From Isoetes taiwanensis (taxonomy: Eukaryota; Streptophyta; Lycopodiopsida; Isoetales; Isoetaceae), in NCBI GenBank assembly GCA_021234155.1, contig JAJEKV010000006.1, positions 11,497,317-11,561,316 on the forward strand: DNA of 64,000 nt. The letters run 5' to 3'. Position numbers and translations under genes: made by a program. The notes below the pieces were generated by a model. That model made no database searches. It was not told where the DNA came from and saw only the letters and a program-made list of their open reading frames with translations. Each line of letters opens with the position of its first letter. Within the stretch, counting starts at the first letter, position 1. This document shows positions 20,184 to 34,400 of this stretch, piece after piece.

Positions 20184-23100
20184 CTTTTTTTCTTCTTTTA
20201 TTTCAGAGTTTTCCTATTTTTTGTTTGTTTTCCAGCTAGGCACGAGAAGTGAAGTTTTGCTTTGGCAATCATTTGTATGTATATCTAGTTAGATTCTTAT
20301 CAAAAGGTTTCCCAAAAACACATCTTGTGAGCTTTTTGGAAATATCATTATCTAATCTAGGATATAGTTTTTATTATTTCTATGGAGCGATAGTTTAAAA
20401 TCATTTCTTGTTTGGCATCTTTGCTCTTTTTTCTTAAAAATCACGATAGCTTAAAATGCGTCTTTGGTTGGGCATGTTTCTCATGTGCTTATCTGAGGCT
20501 TGAAAGGAAGTGTTGCTTTGCCACGGTTAAAAGTTTACGAGATTTTTCTAGAAATATGATTGTTTTGCTTTTTCTTCTATCTTGTTGAGGCAAGTAGGGT
20601 ATAGCTTGGTCTATTTGCTAGTTTTTTCTTCCATATTCATTTTCTAATTCTCCTCATTCTAGCATTAAACCGGTTTCTCAACATATCAATATGCAAAAAA
20701 TCGATATTCTTTAGTGGCCTTGTTGATTTGGGAAAAAATCTAGGATGACATCACAAGATTTGTTTTGCAATCTGATGATCGACATGTTACGGTACCTATA
20801 ACCCTTATAGAAGGAGAAATACGATTATTGCTTCTTTATTGAGTTACGGCATTTTTGTTAGCGGTTCTGTCTAGACCGGTTGAGCTCCACAATTCCGACC
20901 ACTAAATAGGAATCTGAGGAAGGCGTTCCCATCAAGGAATGTTGGTTCTATTGCTATCATAATAGAGCCATGTCATTCTAAGTTAATTCTTTCCTCGGGC
21001 TACCAAAGGATTGCTTGATTTTGCACACTCTAGAACTTCGAAGAGGTAGGACGCTCAATGCAAACATGATCATGCTTTTACGCTCAATAAGATACGGATC
21101 ATGGTTCTAACCTACGAGTTGCAATTATGGTTTATTGACTTTCCTTGTGACGATATGTTACCATGATGTATGCTACAATATGCGTATTAGATGTCATGGG
21201 AAATTCGTCATTACAAGGAAGGTTTAGAACTCTTTACTTTTAAGTTTTGCTCTTCTAAATTGCGGCCACATGTTTGCGATTTTTGTCTTAGAAAACAAAA
21301 TAACAAAAGGTATCCATGTTATTATGTCTTATAATTACGTGTTTCCCCTTTGTATGTTCTGAAATCAATATCATATAATATGAGACACCTGCGTATTTAC
21401 AAGTTAGGTGCTTGTGTATACTTCATATAAAATACATCACCATCAAGCATTATGCTTTGCTGGAACTTAATCATAGTGGCGTTATTAACCACCATCGACT
21501 TTTAAAAATAAAATAACAAAAAGGCGACCATGTCATATCTTGTAATTACATGTTTTCTATGCTATGTAATGCAGTCGATTACCATATATTATGGAAAACG
21601 ACATCATCTTGAAGCATTATATACGCTATGTAAGTCATGGCGCATCCACTTTATTTAGAACTTTATTTAGTTAGGCATTAGATTTTGCTATTATATATTT
21701 GTTGAAGGTGATCGAATTGCCATAGTGATCTTTTTGAATTAATTATTTGCTTTTGTTTTACTCTCTGAAATGAAGGCTTTCTAATCATTCATTCTCTATG
21801 GTAGAAGTCGCGGTGAAGGAAAAGTGTATGACTTCAATATGCATCACAATAAGCCCATGCGGTCCGGAGTTTCAATTGTCCCTTTAGAAGTTATTCTCAT
21901 ACTAGAGACTCGGTTGCCCTATCAAAACTAGAGATGAATACTATCTGTGAAGCTTGAGGTTCATTCATTTTATGGTGGACAATGGGTATACATGAAGTTT
22001 GCTTAGAGTCATTGAAGTCCCTCGACTCCTTGACCTGAGATTAAGTGCCTTTGTTGGAAGAATCTTAGAGTCTTTTCAGCATCTCCAGTGTAACTCCTCA
22101 ACAACAAAGAACACCCCCATCTAATGCGATGTCGAGGAGAGAGCTTTTGGATCTTGATGCAGCAGACACTACCTTTTGCTAAAGGATCTTATGCTCCAAA
22201 GGATCCTTTGCCTAAATAAGTTCATTCTAAGATATTTTTTAAGCTTTTCAAAGGAATTTTTAAAATGAATGGGATGTGATTGCCTTTCTTTGTTTTGCAT
22301 CTCGTTATCACCTTTGTTTAATTTTTAGAGCTTTTCATTCTAAGGTTTTGCCTAATTATTTGTAAGTATTTAGATGGTTAAATATTCCTAAGGTTTGATG
22401 GTCTTCAATTGCTTTTTCCGTGCCATGCTCTTGCTTATGTGTTCCAACTTAAAGTCCCTTGCGCCACTTCCGAGCTTGTGCCATAACAATTGCTTCCCTT
22501 CCCAAAGGATGATCGATCTCGATCATGCGCCTATATAGAATAACAACCTTTTCAAAGCTAGTCACTTGAGGTTTGTGTTTGCAGCCATTATAAGTTAAAC
22601 TTCAACAACCCATCTCTTAGTATTGAGATTAACATGTGAAGCAACAACACGACCAAATCCTTATATAGATGACCATGCAACTTGAGAGCATTGGCAAGTG
22701 GTCGACATAAAAAGAACATTACCTAATTTTGATGGGTATTGATTGGAAATGGACTACAAGAATCTATGAAGGTTGGTGGATTAAATTCAACCAATAAGCA
22801 CTCCTCTCATTCATCTAGAGTTTTTCAACAAAAGATAGCAAGGCAAAGACTTATCTAATTTATAGTGCAACTTAGGACTAGCTCATATTATATACTAACT
22901 ATATATGTACAAAGTGATGGGTTTGAGTTACCTTATCTAGCAATACACGAAAGCAATGGGGCATTTGACCACACCTAGAGGTGATGTAGCATATGCTAAT
23001 GCAAATACCCGTGGGGTTGCTCGACATGAAAATCATTGGTCAGGCACTCCCGAGGGTACAACTTGACGAGGATAGGACACTTGATCGATCTCTACCACTA

Positions 23101-23560
23101 GTTTGGATTTCAGGTACATATCAAGCTCCCCTTGAAAATTGTTTAAATAACTTGTTCATTTAATAGAATTTGACAAACACATGTGCAAAAAGAAGGGAAG
23201 GTGTCTCTATATTGTGCATGCCATAATTGAAACATAGGCATCAACATTATGCATGTACCAACTCATTTTGTTTTGTGACATTTTGGGCATTTTGTTTATT
23301 AATCAACTTAGTAAAAATCAGGCTAAGAAATAAGTAAGGTTGAAATGACACTACAGCTAAATCAAAAATAAATAGGTGGCAAAGTTCAGGTGGGTGTTCT
23401 GCCCATTAATCGCTATCACATTATCCTGTCCAAAGTAATTAAAAAAAAAAATTTCCATATCATGCAAGTAATAAAGATCTACCACAACACCGACGAGATG
23501 ATCATTCCTAATAATCCTTATCGGACTCTTGTATGTAAAGGGAGAGTCGTTTTTTGCATA
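20184..23560. other. Gene-free region with a local ~213-base tandem duplication
   Basis: No recognisable gene. Around 21290 and 21504 two units share AAAATAACAAAAGG..CCATGT.AT, TGTAATTAC-type text and an AAGCATTATG end. A short open stretch near 21930-22180 (in the duplicate, 59230-59430, 66 codons, Ser/Gln-rich) has no family features. The rest is AT-rich and closely repeated at 57410-60800. Confidence 0.5.
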
Positions 23561-23564
23561 TCAT

Positions 23565-23727
23565 TACTGAAAGTCTGATAACTAGTTATCGATCTTGGAG
23601 ATGATGGTGGTATCGATACTCCTCGATCGCGATAACTAGTTATCGTCTTGGAAAAGAAATGATGATAATTAATTATCGATCTTGGAGGGTGATGATAATT
23701 AATTATCGATTACTCCTCCGATAATAA
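23565..23727. repeat. Fold-back minisatellite (palindromic units)
   Basis: Palindromes GATAACTAGTTATC (twice) and GATAATTAATTATC (twice) alternate with TTGGAG-type links and end in ACTCCTCC. In the duplicate (60806-60913) the structure is shorter and cleaner, with 13-base terminal inverted repeats. Unit number differs between copies. Confidence 0.75.
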
Positions 23728-23739
23728 CAATTTTACCGC

Positions 23740-24130
23740 TTATATAAGCAGATAGAGGCGGTTGTCGAATTAGAGTAAACTTTTGATGTCACTTTGATAG
23801 CGCCCTGCGGCCCTAAACGAGCCTCGGCGGTTATCAAACCGCGTATAGACTTCGGCCCCTAGCGGGGCCGTCACGGCGATGTGGGCGAGCCTTCGTGCCA
23901 AATACTGGCGGGGGCGTCTGCCACCGACCACACATTTTTGGTTATCGGCCTCAATTTAGGCCAGATAACCTTACCTTCGATCTCCACTATTCTTCATAAA
24001 TTTGAGTCTACTTCTCTTTTGCCATGCAGGTGGAATATATTTACGATCATATTTATGTTGCCCCATCCGAGTACTCCAAATCTGATCAAAATGACCCTTC
24101 GCCCGATTTAAAGCTCTCATGGAACTACAC
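23740..24130. repeat. GC-rich inverted-repeat cluster
   Basis: Repeated GGCGGTT..ATC / GATA.CGCC, GCCTCGGC and GGCC text around 23755-23900, then ..GGTTATCGGCCTCA. In the duplicate GGCGGTTATC (60945) and GATAACCGCC (60981) form an exact stem. No coding potential. Perhaps the end of an unidentified transposon. Confidence 0.5.
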
Positions 24131-24461
24131 CTTATTTATTGATTTTTGGTCTTTTCGCGTGATCCTCTTGTTTCATGCTTTTTACAAATCCTTTTGATCC
24201 ATCGTTGTCCCTGTAAAAAAGCCATTGCCTCTTTTTATAGATCTGCCGGCCCGATTTTTCCCCGGATTCTTTAGCAACTTTTCAATTTTCCACCAATTTT
24301 TGGGGAGTCCACCCGGTGGTTTGAAATAGTTTGCATCTTAACATCAAATTGAAGATTCATCTTGACTGCAGGACATGATCCCTGCTTTGGAATGCACTCT
24401 TTTCTTGAACAGGTTGATTGACATGTTTGCCACCGAGAGGCGGATTGACGTGCTGCTGCCT

Positions 24462-24762
24462 CAAACAGGCGAAATCCCCCCATCAAAAATCAAAGGGTTC
24501 CAAAATCTTGACTAGACGTTTGGCAGCCTAGGCATGATATAGGCTGCATGCCTAAATTTCCACATGGCATATTATTGTTGGCCATTTATTTATATTGCCT
24601 ACCGAAAAGTTCAAACCAGGCTGAAATTCCCCGTCAAACATTTAAGGGTTCCAAAATGCTGACTAGACGCTTGGCACCCTAGGCGTGATACGGGCTGCAT
24701 GCCCTAAATTGTACACGGCATATTTTTTGTTCGCCATTTTTTTATATTTTTTTAGTTTGGCC
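24462..24762. repeat. Tandem duplication, ~150-base unit, upstream of ATX
   Basis: Units start at 24462 (CAAACAGGCGAAATCCCC) and 24612 (CAAACCAGGCTGAAATTCC). Both contain GGGTTCCAAAAT, TGACTAGACG, CCTAGGC.TGATA and GGCTGCATGCC. It lies about 0.7-1 kb before the ATX ATG, so it may be part of the promoter region. Confidence 0.8.
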
Positions 24763-25087
24763 TATGGTGTAATTTGGGCCTAACCTAAATGCTGTATGGG
24801 TTCCTAGAATGTTGGACCTGTTGTTGATCGAGCAAGTTTATCTGTTAAGCCGGTTTTACTTGTTAAACCGAATAGGGAGGAGCCGATTTCCATTTCTGGA
24901 AACAAAATTTCCATGTTGTGTGAGCAGAGCACACTGTGCATATGTGTGCGTGTATACTATTTTTTTTCTTTTGTTTTTAACAGGGTGTGTCTATCCCACG
25001 TTGGAAAAAAATATATACGTCACATTTTTTATTCACGTTCCAGATAGAGCCACGCAATAAATAGTTGATCTGAAAAGTAAAAATGTA

Positions 25088-25093
25088 CACGTG
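25088..25093. promoter_or_regulatory. G-box upstream of ATX gene
   Basis: CACGTG in TACACGTGGA, about 390 bases before the ATG at 25475. An AATAAATAG at about 25055 could serve as a weak TATA element. Both are retained in the duplicate (62265-62270). Confidence 0.4.
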
Positions 25094-25474
25094 GATTTAA
25101 ATTATCGTAGAATTTGGGGGCGAAAAAAGGGGGAAAAAAAACACAGGGGAGGGCTCCCCGTTTATGTGTGTGAAGAAGGGGGCGGATCGATGGATAATCC
25201 ATTTGCCGGAGCTAGACCATTTCTCCGCGGCCGCTAAAGAAGGCTTCGGATCTCTTTTTCTTTCGGCTTCTCTTTCTTTTAACTCCGATTTCCTTATATT
25301 TCACCTATTTCTGTTCGATTCTTTGATTCCCAGCTTTGGTACCCTTTTCCCTTCGAATCACTGCATAATGCCACTTTCGCAGCTGTGGCGGCTAGATTAA
25401 TAGGTTTCTTCTCATGGAGCTTCTTCTTGCTAGCTAACAGTGGCAGAAGCAGGGGTTTTTCAAAAACAGGCCGA

Positions 25475-28400
25475 ATGGTGGCGTCTTATGGAATGGGAGG
25501 TCTTTGGAAGACTTTGGTAAGTCTTGGGTTGAGGGTTCTGGCTTGCAAACAACCTGGGAAGGACAGGGGAATTGGGTAGGGAGTTCAAAGATACATGTCG
25601 GAACCCAGAAAGGGGGAACCTTGGAGTTCGTTATGCAAGAACATGTCTCTGCAAATACTCCATTTTCAATGGCCGCTGCAATGGGTGCTCATGTTTCTCC
25701 TCGGTTTGGGAAGACTAAATACGCATTATGTCTTCCCAACATGGAAATATTAATTTAGATAAGCGGCAGGTTGTTGTAAACAGCGGTGACTGTTCTACTA
25801 GCAATGTTGGGATGAGAGGCCAATTTGATAGTATGGGTAATTATAGGCTGTCGATGAATACATGGGAAGCCACCTCTTCAACAAAAGTAAAATCGAATAT
25901 GTCTGCCGCTCATTCTATGAACTATGCTGTAGTCGGGAGAAAGAGGGTGTTGCTGCCTCGGGAATTCCAAATAAAAGACTTGCAAACTGATATGGAAGGA
26001 GTTTTACACTTCCGAGCCTGCTTTTGCTAATCCGGGAATGTTACAAGAATGCAGACCAATTGGGCAGGCATATGAGTTTGTGACACCCAACCTAGTTTGC
26101 TTCCGTAGGTCGTTATCGTCTGGAAAACCTTCTGAAATGGGTGATCAAACGTCCTCAGCAAAAGTCAGAATTATCTTCTGCACCCCAATGGGAAGAACGG
26201 TTTTTACTTAACGAGCAGCATTAAACCGCAGTTGGTTTCTTCAATAGGATCATAGCACCTGGAAAAACTCTGTAATGGGCGATTAGCGTTATAATCAACA
26301 TGGAGTTACGAGTCATCAACAATAACAAGAATGATCTTAGAAGCACCTTTCTTGGGAAATGTCTAACGAGGGTGTTCAACCTTACATGGTTTGCTTCTAT
26401 GGGAACTGTAGCATCTCAAAGGTTTCCCAATTAAGTGATGGACGTTATAAGCAAAACCAGAGTTATCAGTCAGCAATAGGGATGAAGAATGACATGTTTT
26501 TGGAAATTGAGAATGATAAGCAGGAAATCCAGAAATTGCAGGAGGGCTTCATTGGCCAGCTAATGCAACAAATCTAGCAACTGATGGTAGCAGTTGTTGC
26601 TCCACCAGACACAGTTGGTTTCAAATGCAGCGAGCAACTATATGACCACAAACATATGACATCTGCAAGTCATACAATGCAAATGCAAACCAACCAGCGG
26701 TATTTGAATGGGTTTAGATCATGTTGAAGGGTCTGGGACTGGGATAAATGGAAATGAGAGATTCATGGAAAGGCTGGCCCAGCAATGTTGGTCCCTTATA
26801 TCAGTAACAATGCAGCGTCCAGGACATCAAGTAACCCTATCAATTTTCAAATGGGAAAGCCAAATTGGCAGAATGACAAGAAGCGTTCTTAGCAAAGCCA
26901 GAACATTAATCCTATATTGTGCTCAAGTTTAGAATCAGGCATTGGTCAACAAGAGACAGGCCTCATGAGAATGAACATAGGCACCAACTTATGCATATGT
27001 AAACAAGGCTTGCATGCAAGCACCCAGGTCAAGTTTTCAAAGTGCAGATGGGCATCAATCAGTAAGTTGGGTTGGAATGCCAGGTGAATTAAATCCTCTC
27101 AGAACAAATACAAGGTTAAATTTTCATCAAGCAGCATGCTCTATACAAATGTGGAGTCTAGAAGGCCGAGGTTCAGTTCCACAGAAACGAAGAAGGAGTT
27201 AGGCTGAGCCTGCCCCTCAGACCCCAGATAAGTCAGATGTTGTAGAAGGCAGTTAAAGATGAAGTTGATAAAAGAGAGCTGGGGTGAATCTCTTGGGAAT
27301 AGAAATACCTGGATCCTTAGAATCTGTTGCCTGTTGTATGGTTCCTTCTGTTCAAAGATCGAGCAATGGTTCTTATGGCAAAGATCAAGGTGTCCTTCTG
27401 AGAGAACTGAATTTACTTAACATTACTGTGGGAAGGTAATTGCAGATGAAAGTAAGCAAAAGTGGCTACCAGGAAATTGGGTTTGGTTTTGAAGAGAGCA
27501 AAAGCTTCGACACACCGCCATGATTCGCCAGCTAACAAGAATGGGGGATATGGTACTCTGGGACCTTCTCGTTGATGCTCTTTGAAGTGGCCTCTGGTAC
27601 CTTTGAAAAAGCAGGCACCCATAAAGGGAGAAAACAAAATGTTGTACACAATATTTCCCATTGGGATTGCCACACATCTAATATCATGCATAGTTCTTCT
27701 GGAGTAGATTTGAGAACTTCTTCCAAAACCATTGGATACAGATTGCTGTTCAGAAGGCACTGCTTCAGTACACATACAGAGATAAGTTTGGCAAAATTCC
27801 CTCAACTTGGATTAAAAGTTGAGGTTGAAACCTCAGAACGATCCATTGGCACCTGTTATCCGGTCGAGCGGGGACCCATGAGCCACTTTGCCTATATGGC
27901 TGCGAGATTCTGTTATTCAGCCCTTGAAGAAACCAGCCAAAAGGCCCTTAGCTGAAGCAGAATGCTCTGATAAAAGTTTGTCTGTGAAGCGGCCAAAAGT
28001 GCTATCAAGCAATACTAGCATAAAAGTCTTCTAATGAGAACGTTGATCACAATGGCAATGGAAGCTACCAGTTATCTGGAGAATGGATATATTGTCAAGC
28101 ATGAAATTAGTGTGCCTGAAGATTCAGAAGATGATAACGGTGTACTGCTGATATAACAGCGTTGATTTGCTTACTCAGGATGAAGTTACCATCCCAGACT
28201 TGTCCAGTGAGCTATCAACAGCTAACGCAAAAGATAATTTGGATGTGACTACACCAGTCTGGCATAATTTGGGACATTTGACGTTGGTGATTTAGTCTGG
28301 GCAAAATCTGGAAAAAGAACGACCCCTTGTGGCCTGCCAAAGTGATCGATCTATCAAAGATGCACCTGAAACAGTGAAGTAGATGCGTTCCAGGTCGGCT

Positions 28401-31400
28401 GTGTGTTATGTTTTGGGCCATCGCCTATAAAGGGACGACACCGGTAAGCATGCTATCATTTATGGTTTTGGCATGGTTCTATGTCTGTACGTGCTAATTG
28501 ACCATTTAATTCTGGAATTCTGCAGGATTATGCGTGGGTCAAACAGGGAATGATATTTCCGTTCCTTGATTACCTGGATAAGTATGCTTCAAAGCTTATT
28601 TTTGGGGATTTGGGTAAGAACATAAGAGGAATTGTCACTAATTGTGGATGCTTGTGTTCAATTGTGGCAGGTACAAAACCAAACATTTTTCAAAAAGCAG
28701 GCGAATGTTTTTTATCACGAGCAGTCTGTGAAGCAACATTAGTAGAAGCGGTTTGAGGACTGTCTGGATCTGCCAGAAAAACAGGGAACCCACTAGAAGT
28801 CATGCAGATCAGTTGCGACCAATGAAGGGACTCAGAAAGCAATTAGGAAGTTCTTAAAAACACAGGTAAAATTCAATGGGTGTTCCTCTATCTAATGCAA
28901 AATTTCATCTTTGTTGAGTTCAAAATTGGGCCATCGTTAGATCGAATTTTCAAGAATGAGTAAGCAGGGCGGTCAATATAACAGGTGGGTTGTGGGTTCA
29001 GAAGCGGATCTCTGAAAAAAGCTGCTCAAAAGTGTAGCGACCTTATAATCTCGGCGGTAAGTGAGCTTCGCATTTGCGAAGGCGCTGCGAAATGCCAGGA
29101 TTGATGTCGACAGTTAGCGAATAGATCATTGTTTTCGACAAAGATTTTTTGGGTTCATCACACCAAAACTGGAAAGGATGCCATCGTCCGCCACCTCGAT
29201 ATCATTATTTTGTGGAATGAATTTGATATATCCCACAGAAACATTTCATTTGAAGCGTGGCTGATTAGTAGATCATCTTGGCAACAGTTGTTTTTGCTAT
29301 AGGCTAACTGCGTGGGCACTCTGGTCACGTTTTTAAACGCTTTTACATAGGCTAACCGTCCTGCGTGCACTAGAGAATTCACATGATATTTTTTATGCGA
29401 TTGAAATAAGCTATCACCTGTCACTGGAAGACAGAATGTATATAAAAACATACACATACATACATGTCTATATGCATAGGTAGACCCTTATCCAGCAATT
29501 TTGCCTACACTTTTCGTTCATCCTGCCTGCAAACTTGTGATCGTTGTGAAATTGGAATGCTGGTTTTTAGATCTAGACATTGCTCCTGGATTTTGACAGT
29601 TGAGGTCTTTCTTCAGTGTTTAAGCAAAAGTATCAGAATAGGCATGAGATTATTAGAAGTCGAGGTAAGGCACCTTATACTTTGCAATGGAACTGGATTT
29701 GTTGTGCACAGGTAGTACAGAAACAAAGGTTTATGCGGTTGTGGAGCAGATTTGTCTTTGAAATCAAAATCTAAGACCAAGAACTCTGCAGCTGAAGAGA
29801 ATTCTCTTTTGCAATCATTGCATCAAAGGTGGTACTTGCTTTTTTGTGCATGAGCGTCCATCTGTGGTTCATTACTTTTTGCTCACTATAGTTGTGATCT
29901 ATTTTCAGCTCTACAAATCAAAACAGTATTGTGGTATGTAAGAAAGTTTGGCATTTTACAGATAAATTTGACTGGGTAAATATTTAAAATCTTATTTTGA
30001 TCCATTTCTTTAGCAACACGTGGTGCTGACACTGTTGTGCTACAGGTTCAATGTGATGAATGTGAAATATGGGTTCATGCTGAATGTGATAAGATCAGTG
30101 GCAAGCGCACCTGAGGTAATGTATGGGCATATTTTGAGATCCATTGGCGTGTTTCTAATGGAAGGATGAAAATAGTGATCAGAAGGAATCCATAATCTAT
30201 CAGGTCATCATGAATGATTGAATTAAGCCACCACTTCTCCATGTACATTAGTGTTATCTATCAGGTCATCACCAATTATTGAATTAGATCAAGCGTTTCT
30301 TTATGCATACATATGTGACTATGTGAGCAAATGTTGGCACAAATTATATGGTAAATAAATTTGTGTTGCGATTTTTTATTCTCTTGCATAAGCCGCGAAA
30401 ATAGGGTACATGTTGTTTTTGTTGTTGAAAAAACTGCAACATTTATGTTGTCTAATTTGTGGGTGCTGATTATTTTGAAATTTTGAACAGGAATTGCTTA
30501 AAGGAACTTACTACTGTCCTGACTGTAAAAACACCAAAAAGGATAAAGTTGAGAATGATGATGGGACTGAAGGTATGTCTTTTGCATCAACTTCTAGTTT
30601 GCTAACAAATGCATCTCCTGACAGAAATCCAGGCTTGCTTCAATTTATGCCACATGATAGCTTTTTGAATGGTTAAAAAGAGAAAGAAAAGAAAGAAAGA
30701 AAGAAAGAAAGATTTATTAGCGTCGTGGCCAAGACCCGAGAGGGGTCTATGAGTATTCATATAAGACAGCATAACATATAGGTGTTCTTGCATTCCGTTG
30801 GCTGCTGTGCATTTTTCCCCCACTTGCATGACTTATTTTTGCTATGCAACAAAAAATTACATGTCTATTTTTAATCATTGAAGGTCACAGGTTTATCTTT
30901 TATTTGAGGACCATTCTAATGTTTGGCATTGTTTTTTGATGTGCAGTAGTTACCTTGTACCTGAAAAGTTGGCGTTGTTTTGTGCTGGGGTGGAGCGATT
31001 TATCTCTACCTAAGGAGCACAGGTATTAACTTTTAAGAAGGTTAATAGAGGATATTTAAAGCAACTCTCAGGTTCATTAGTTGCAAGGTAAAGTACGTGA
31101 AAAGGCTAGGTTATCCCCATCCTTTGTTAGATAATCCTTTATTTATTTCAATTTTGGGGAAAGAAAGAGGGTTTGGTTACTTATCTATCAATACGCATTA
31201 ATTTCAGCAGTTTGGCACTTTGAAAATGAGATGTCTTTGCTCTGCCTATTTTATTGCTTTAGATCCCAAAAGGTTTAGAATATGGAAATATGATGTAAAG
31301 GTTGCCTCTGTCTATATGGTTTGGTAGAATTAGATTGCAAGTGCAAAAATGAGGAGGGCGTGAGATCATGACATGCTCAGAGTGGGAGAAACATACAGGA

Positions 31401-34400
31401 TGCGGAATAAGAAGTGGAAGGAAAGCATAAGGGTCAAATTTCTGAAGCGAACCTATTCTGACCTGGGTAATGTTTTTACAACACTATTTTTGTTTCATAT
31501 GAGTTTATTCTTTATATTCCAATCCTAAAACCTGTTGCGTATATGTCTGATACAAAGGCTCTGCAACTATCCATAAATGCTTAATGTACTACACCATAAC
31601 ACTGACTCAACATTAAAAAGGAAACAAAAATGATGAAAAAGGACAGTGATGACAAAGTTCTAATTTGAAAAAGGCAGTAGCATACCTATTGTTGTATTTC
31701 AAATAATGCTTTCGACAATAAAAATTTCAGTAATAGGCAGCATAGCTGGATCTTCTTTTCAGCCTATTATTTTTCATCTTGGGAGATTTTAAGACTTCGG
31801 TATGGTCAGTTTATCAAGTTCATGAATGAAGCACTTTATGGTGACTAAAATGCCAGGGATTTCTTTGTTGTTGTGCCTGGGCTTTTGGTAAAGACAGAGG
31901 AGTGTAGCCTCATGGTCCCTGTAATGTGTCAAATCCTTCTTTAAAAAAATTACTAAGTCACGATCTCTGTTCAAGGTTGAGGACAGTTTTGAAGCATTCT
32001 GAGAGGGAGTATTAATCATGTTAGATTGGATGGTGTAAAAAGTAGTCCTCTTAGACTTGTTGTCTCAAACCAAGTACTTGTGGGATTTTTAAAAGGAGTG
32101 AAACTGAATGCCATTGGCATGTATGACTGCAGATAATTTTTTCATGCTCAATGGTAGTGCGATTGAGCTTGCTTATGATAGTCGAAGCTCACGTGCAAGC
32201 AAATTTGAGGATCAATGAAATTGCTGCATGCTTGAAGGTGAGAAGGAATACATCTGAAGGCTAACATGTCGTTTTTCTCCATCATCCTCATGCCAATGTT
32301 CAAGCCTCTTTTCCAGCACCATATCAATCTATTATAACCACCTGGACGCCGGAAAGATGTGCAGTATGCGATGGGTAGAAGATTTTGATTATAGCAAAAT
32401 TATAATCTGTAACAGGTATGTCTTAAAATATGCTAACAATTGTGTTTTTGTAATTCATTGCTGATTTTTTCTAAGTTGCATTTGTGGCCCAGGTGCAATT
32501 GGCTATTTATCCATGAGGTGTTATGGGATTAAGGCGGCATCTGAAATCAGTGGTTAGATGGGTGTGCGGGTCTGTGAAACTCCTGAAATCGAAGCGAGAA
32601 TGCTGCCTTTGCCGGTGAAAGGTAGTAGATAATATGCACGGTTTCTAGGATTTGATCATGTAATCTTATTGAATCATTTGGTTGGTGGCGCCCAACTAAT
32701 TGTATGGAACAGGTGGTGCCATGAAGCCACTTGAGCATACCTAATTTCTGGATCCATGTCACATGTGCTTGGGTTTTACCCCGAGGTGACATTCAAGGAT
32801 GTGGTAGCCATGGAACCAGCAGATGGAATAGCCAACATTCCTGTCTCGATTTCGTGAGGTTTGACACTTCTTTCTGGTCATGGAGGAACTACTTCTTGAT
32901 CTGATAAAGTATGTGTTTCAAGAATGGGGGGCCTGCTGGGATCTCAAATGCATAACAATTTTTGAAGGATTGAATAGTTCTAATGACGACCTTTAAACTA
33001 AACTTGCAGTTTTGTTGGAGTTCTAGTTGAAAAACTATCCATCCTTTGTGATCTAGCGAAGGTTTGTGTAGTTTGTAAGCAAAGTCATGGGGCCTGTATA
33101 CTGGCAGCCGAATGCCCACAAGTTACCACCCAATGTGTGCAGCAAAGAGCAGGACATCACATGGAAATCAATCATGAGGTTTGGTGCCCCCTTAGGAGCA
33201 TGCTGATCTCTAGGTTGCTGGGGCAAGTGTCTTGGTTTTGTTTCTGATCATTGCTGCCTTCTGTTCAATGAACAGGCTGGGACTAAAAAGAGAAAGGCAG
33301 TAGCTAAGAAACTGGGGACTTATTGTGGTAAGGTCCAGTGGGATTATTTATCTTATTAAAAGATATACCAAAGTTTAGATCTTTTATTTTCTTATTATTG
33401 ATACAACAGGCTGACAAGTCCTAGGTAATTAGCCCAAGGAACTCTTGCTCCAGCTTCTTAGGCTAATGTATATCAAGCCATATGATGTAGTGCCATCAAT
33501 TGCCACTGCTTTCGGTGTAAGTCCTGTTAGGTAATTACAACTCTTAGGCTATGTATATCAAATGATAAATACAAAAAGATATGCAGAGGATAAAAAGGCA
33601 GTACCTCATCAAGGTTATGGGGTATACATGGGATATTGATGCCTTACGGAGGTAAATTCTATATTAGGCCTTTAACAACCATTTACTAACGAAGCGGGAT
33701 TGAGATTGGTCAAGATATTTTGGAATGAAAATACGGCTGACATATCTCAGGTTTACTGCTAGACCTTTAATAGTCTGGATCTTTGCACCTTATTTGTCAA
33801 AAAATGATTCTCAGGATCAGGAAAGATGATTGGTGCAAATATGCTGGCATCTTTTGAGAAAACAGAAAAAATACCTGAGTTTGCTGGAAAGTCTGCCATC
33901 CATGGCTGGGGCCTGTTGCAGTACGGCCGAGAACTGCAGGAAGGGAAATGGTGAAGTCTAAACTTTCTATTTATATACAATAGACAATGGACTCTGTAAA
34001 TCAGAATCTCTAAGCCATTTGAACTTGATGTCTTTAGCAGTGTTGCATGCTTTTGCAGGTTTTTAGAGTACGGGAGAGCTTATCAGAAGCGTAGCGTAGC
34101 CAGACTTAAAGAAAAAACGTTATCATTTGATGAAGAAAGATTGCTATGTAAGTGTTTTTGTGGCAAAATACTGAGCTTTATTCTGGACCTATTGATAAAC
34201 ATGGATTGAAATGCAGTTTTTCAAGATAGCGATGATATCATAATTGGCGCTGCTGCAAAAGGCAATGTATGCAGCAGTTAATCATTCTGTATGTGGAAAT
34301 TCCATTTTCTCCTTTATAATTTTGAAATAGTATTTAAGTGGGGTTAATTAAAGTGGGTATACTACAGTGCTCTCCCAACATGTATGCCGCGAATAATAGA

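Larger units (their letters stand above)
7807..26824. repeat. Large direct repeat, block A (copy 1)
   Basis: From GATAATTAAAACATGC at 7807 the sequence is repeated, in the same order and orientation, from 44998 to the window end. Offsets stay near 37.18 kb (7810/44999, 25475/62657, 26824/64000). It contains motif M copy 4, the primer-binding site, LTR, unknown ORF, MITE, two LINEs, solo LTR and the 5' part of the ATX gene. Copy differences are scattered small changes, many at CAG/CTG. Confidence 0.93.

Noticed and set aside
27413-27955. Overlapping ORFs of 127-130 codons on both strands
   Set aside because: They lie within ATX exon 1, whose frame is disrupted by indels; none matches the exon frame.
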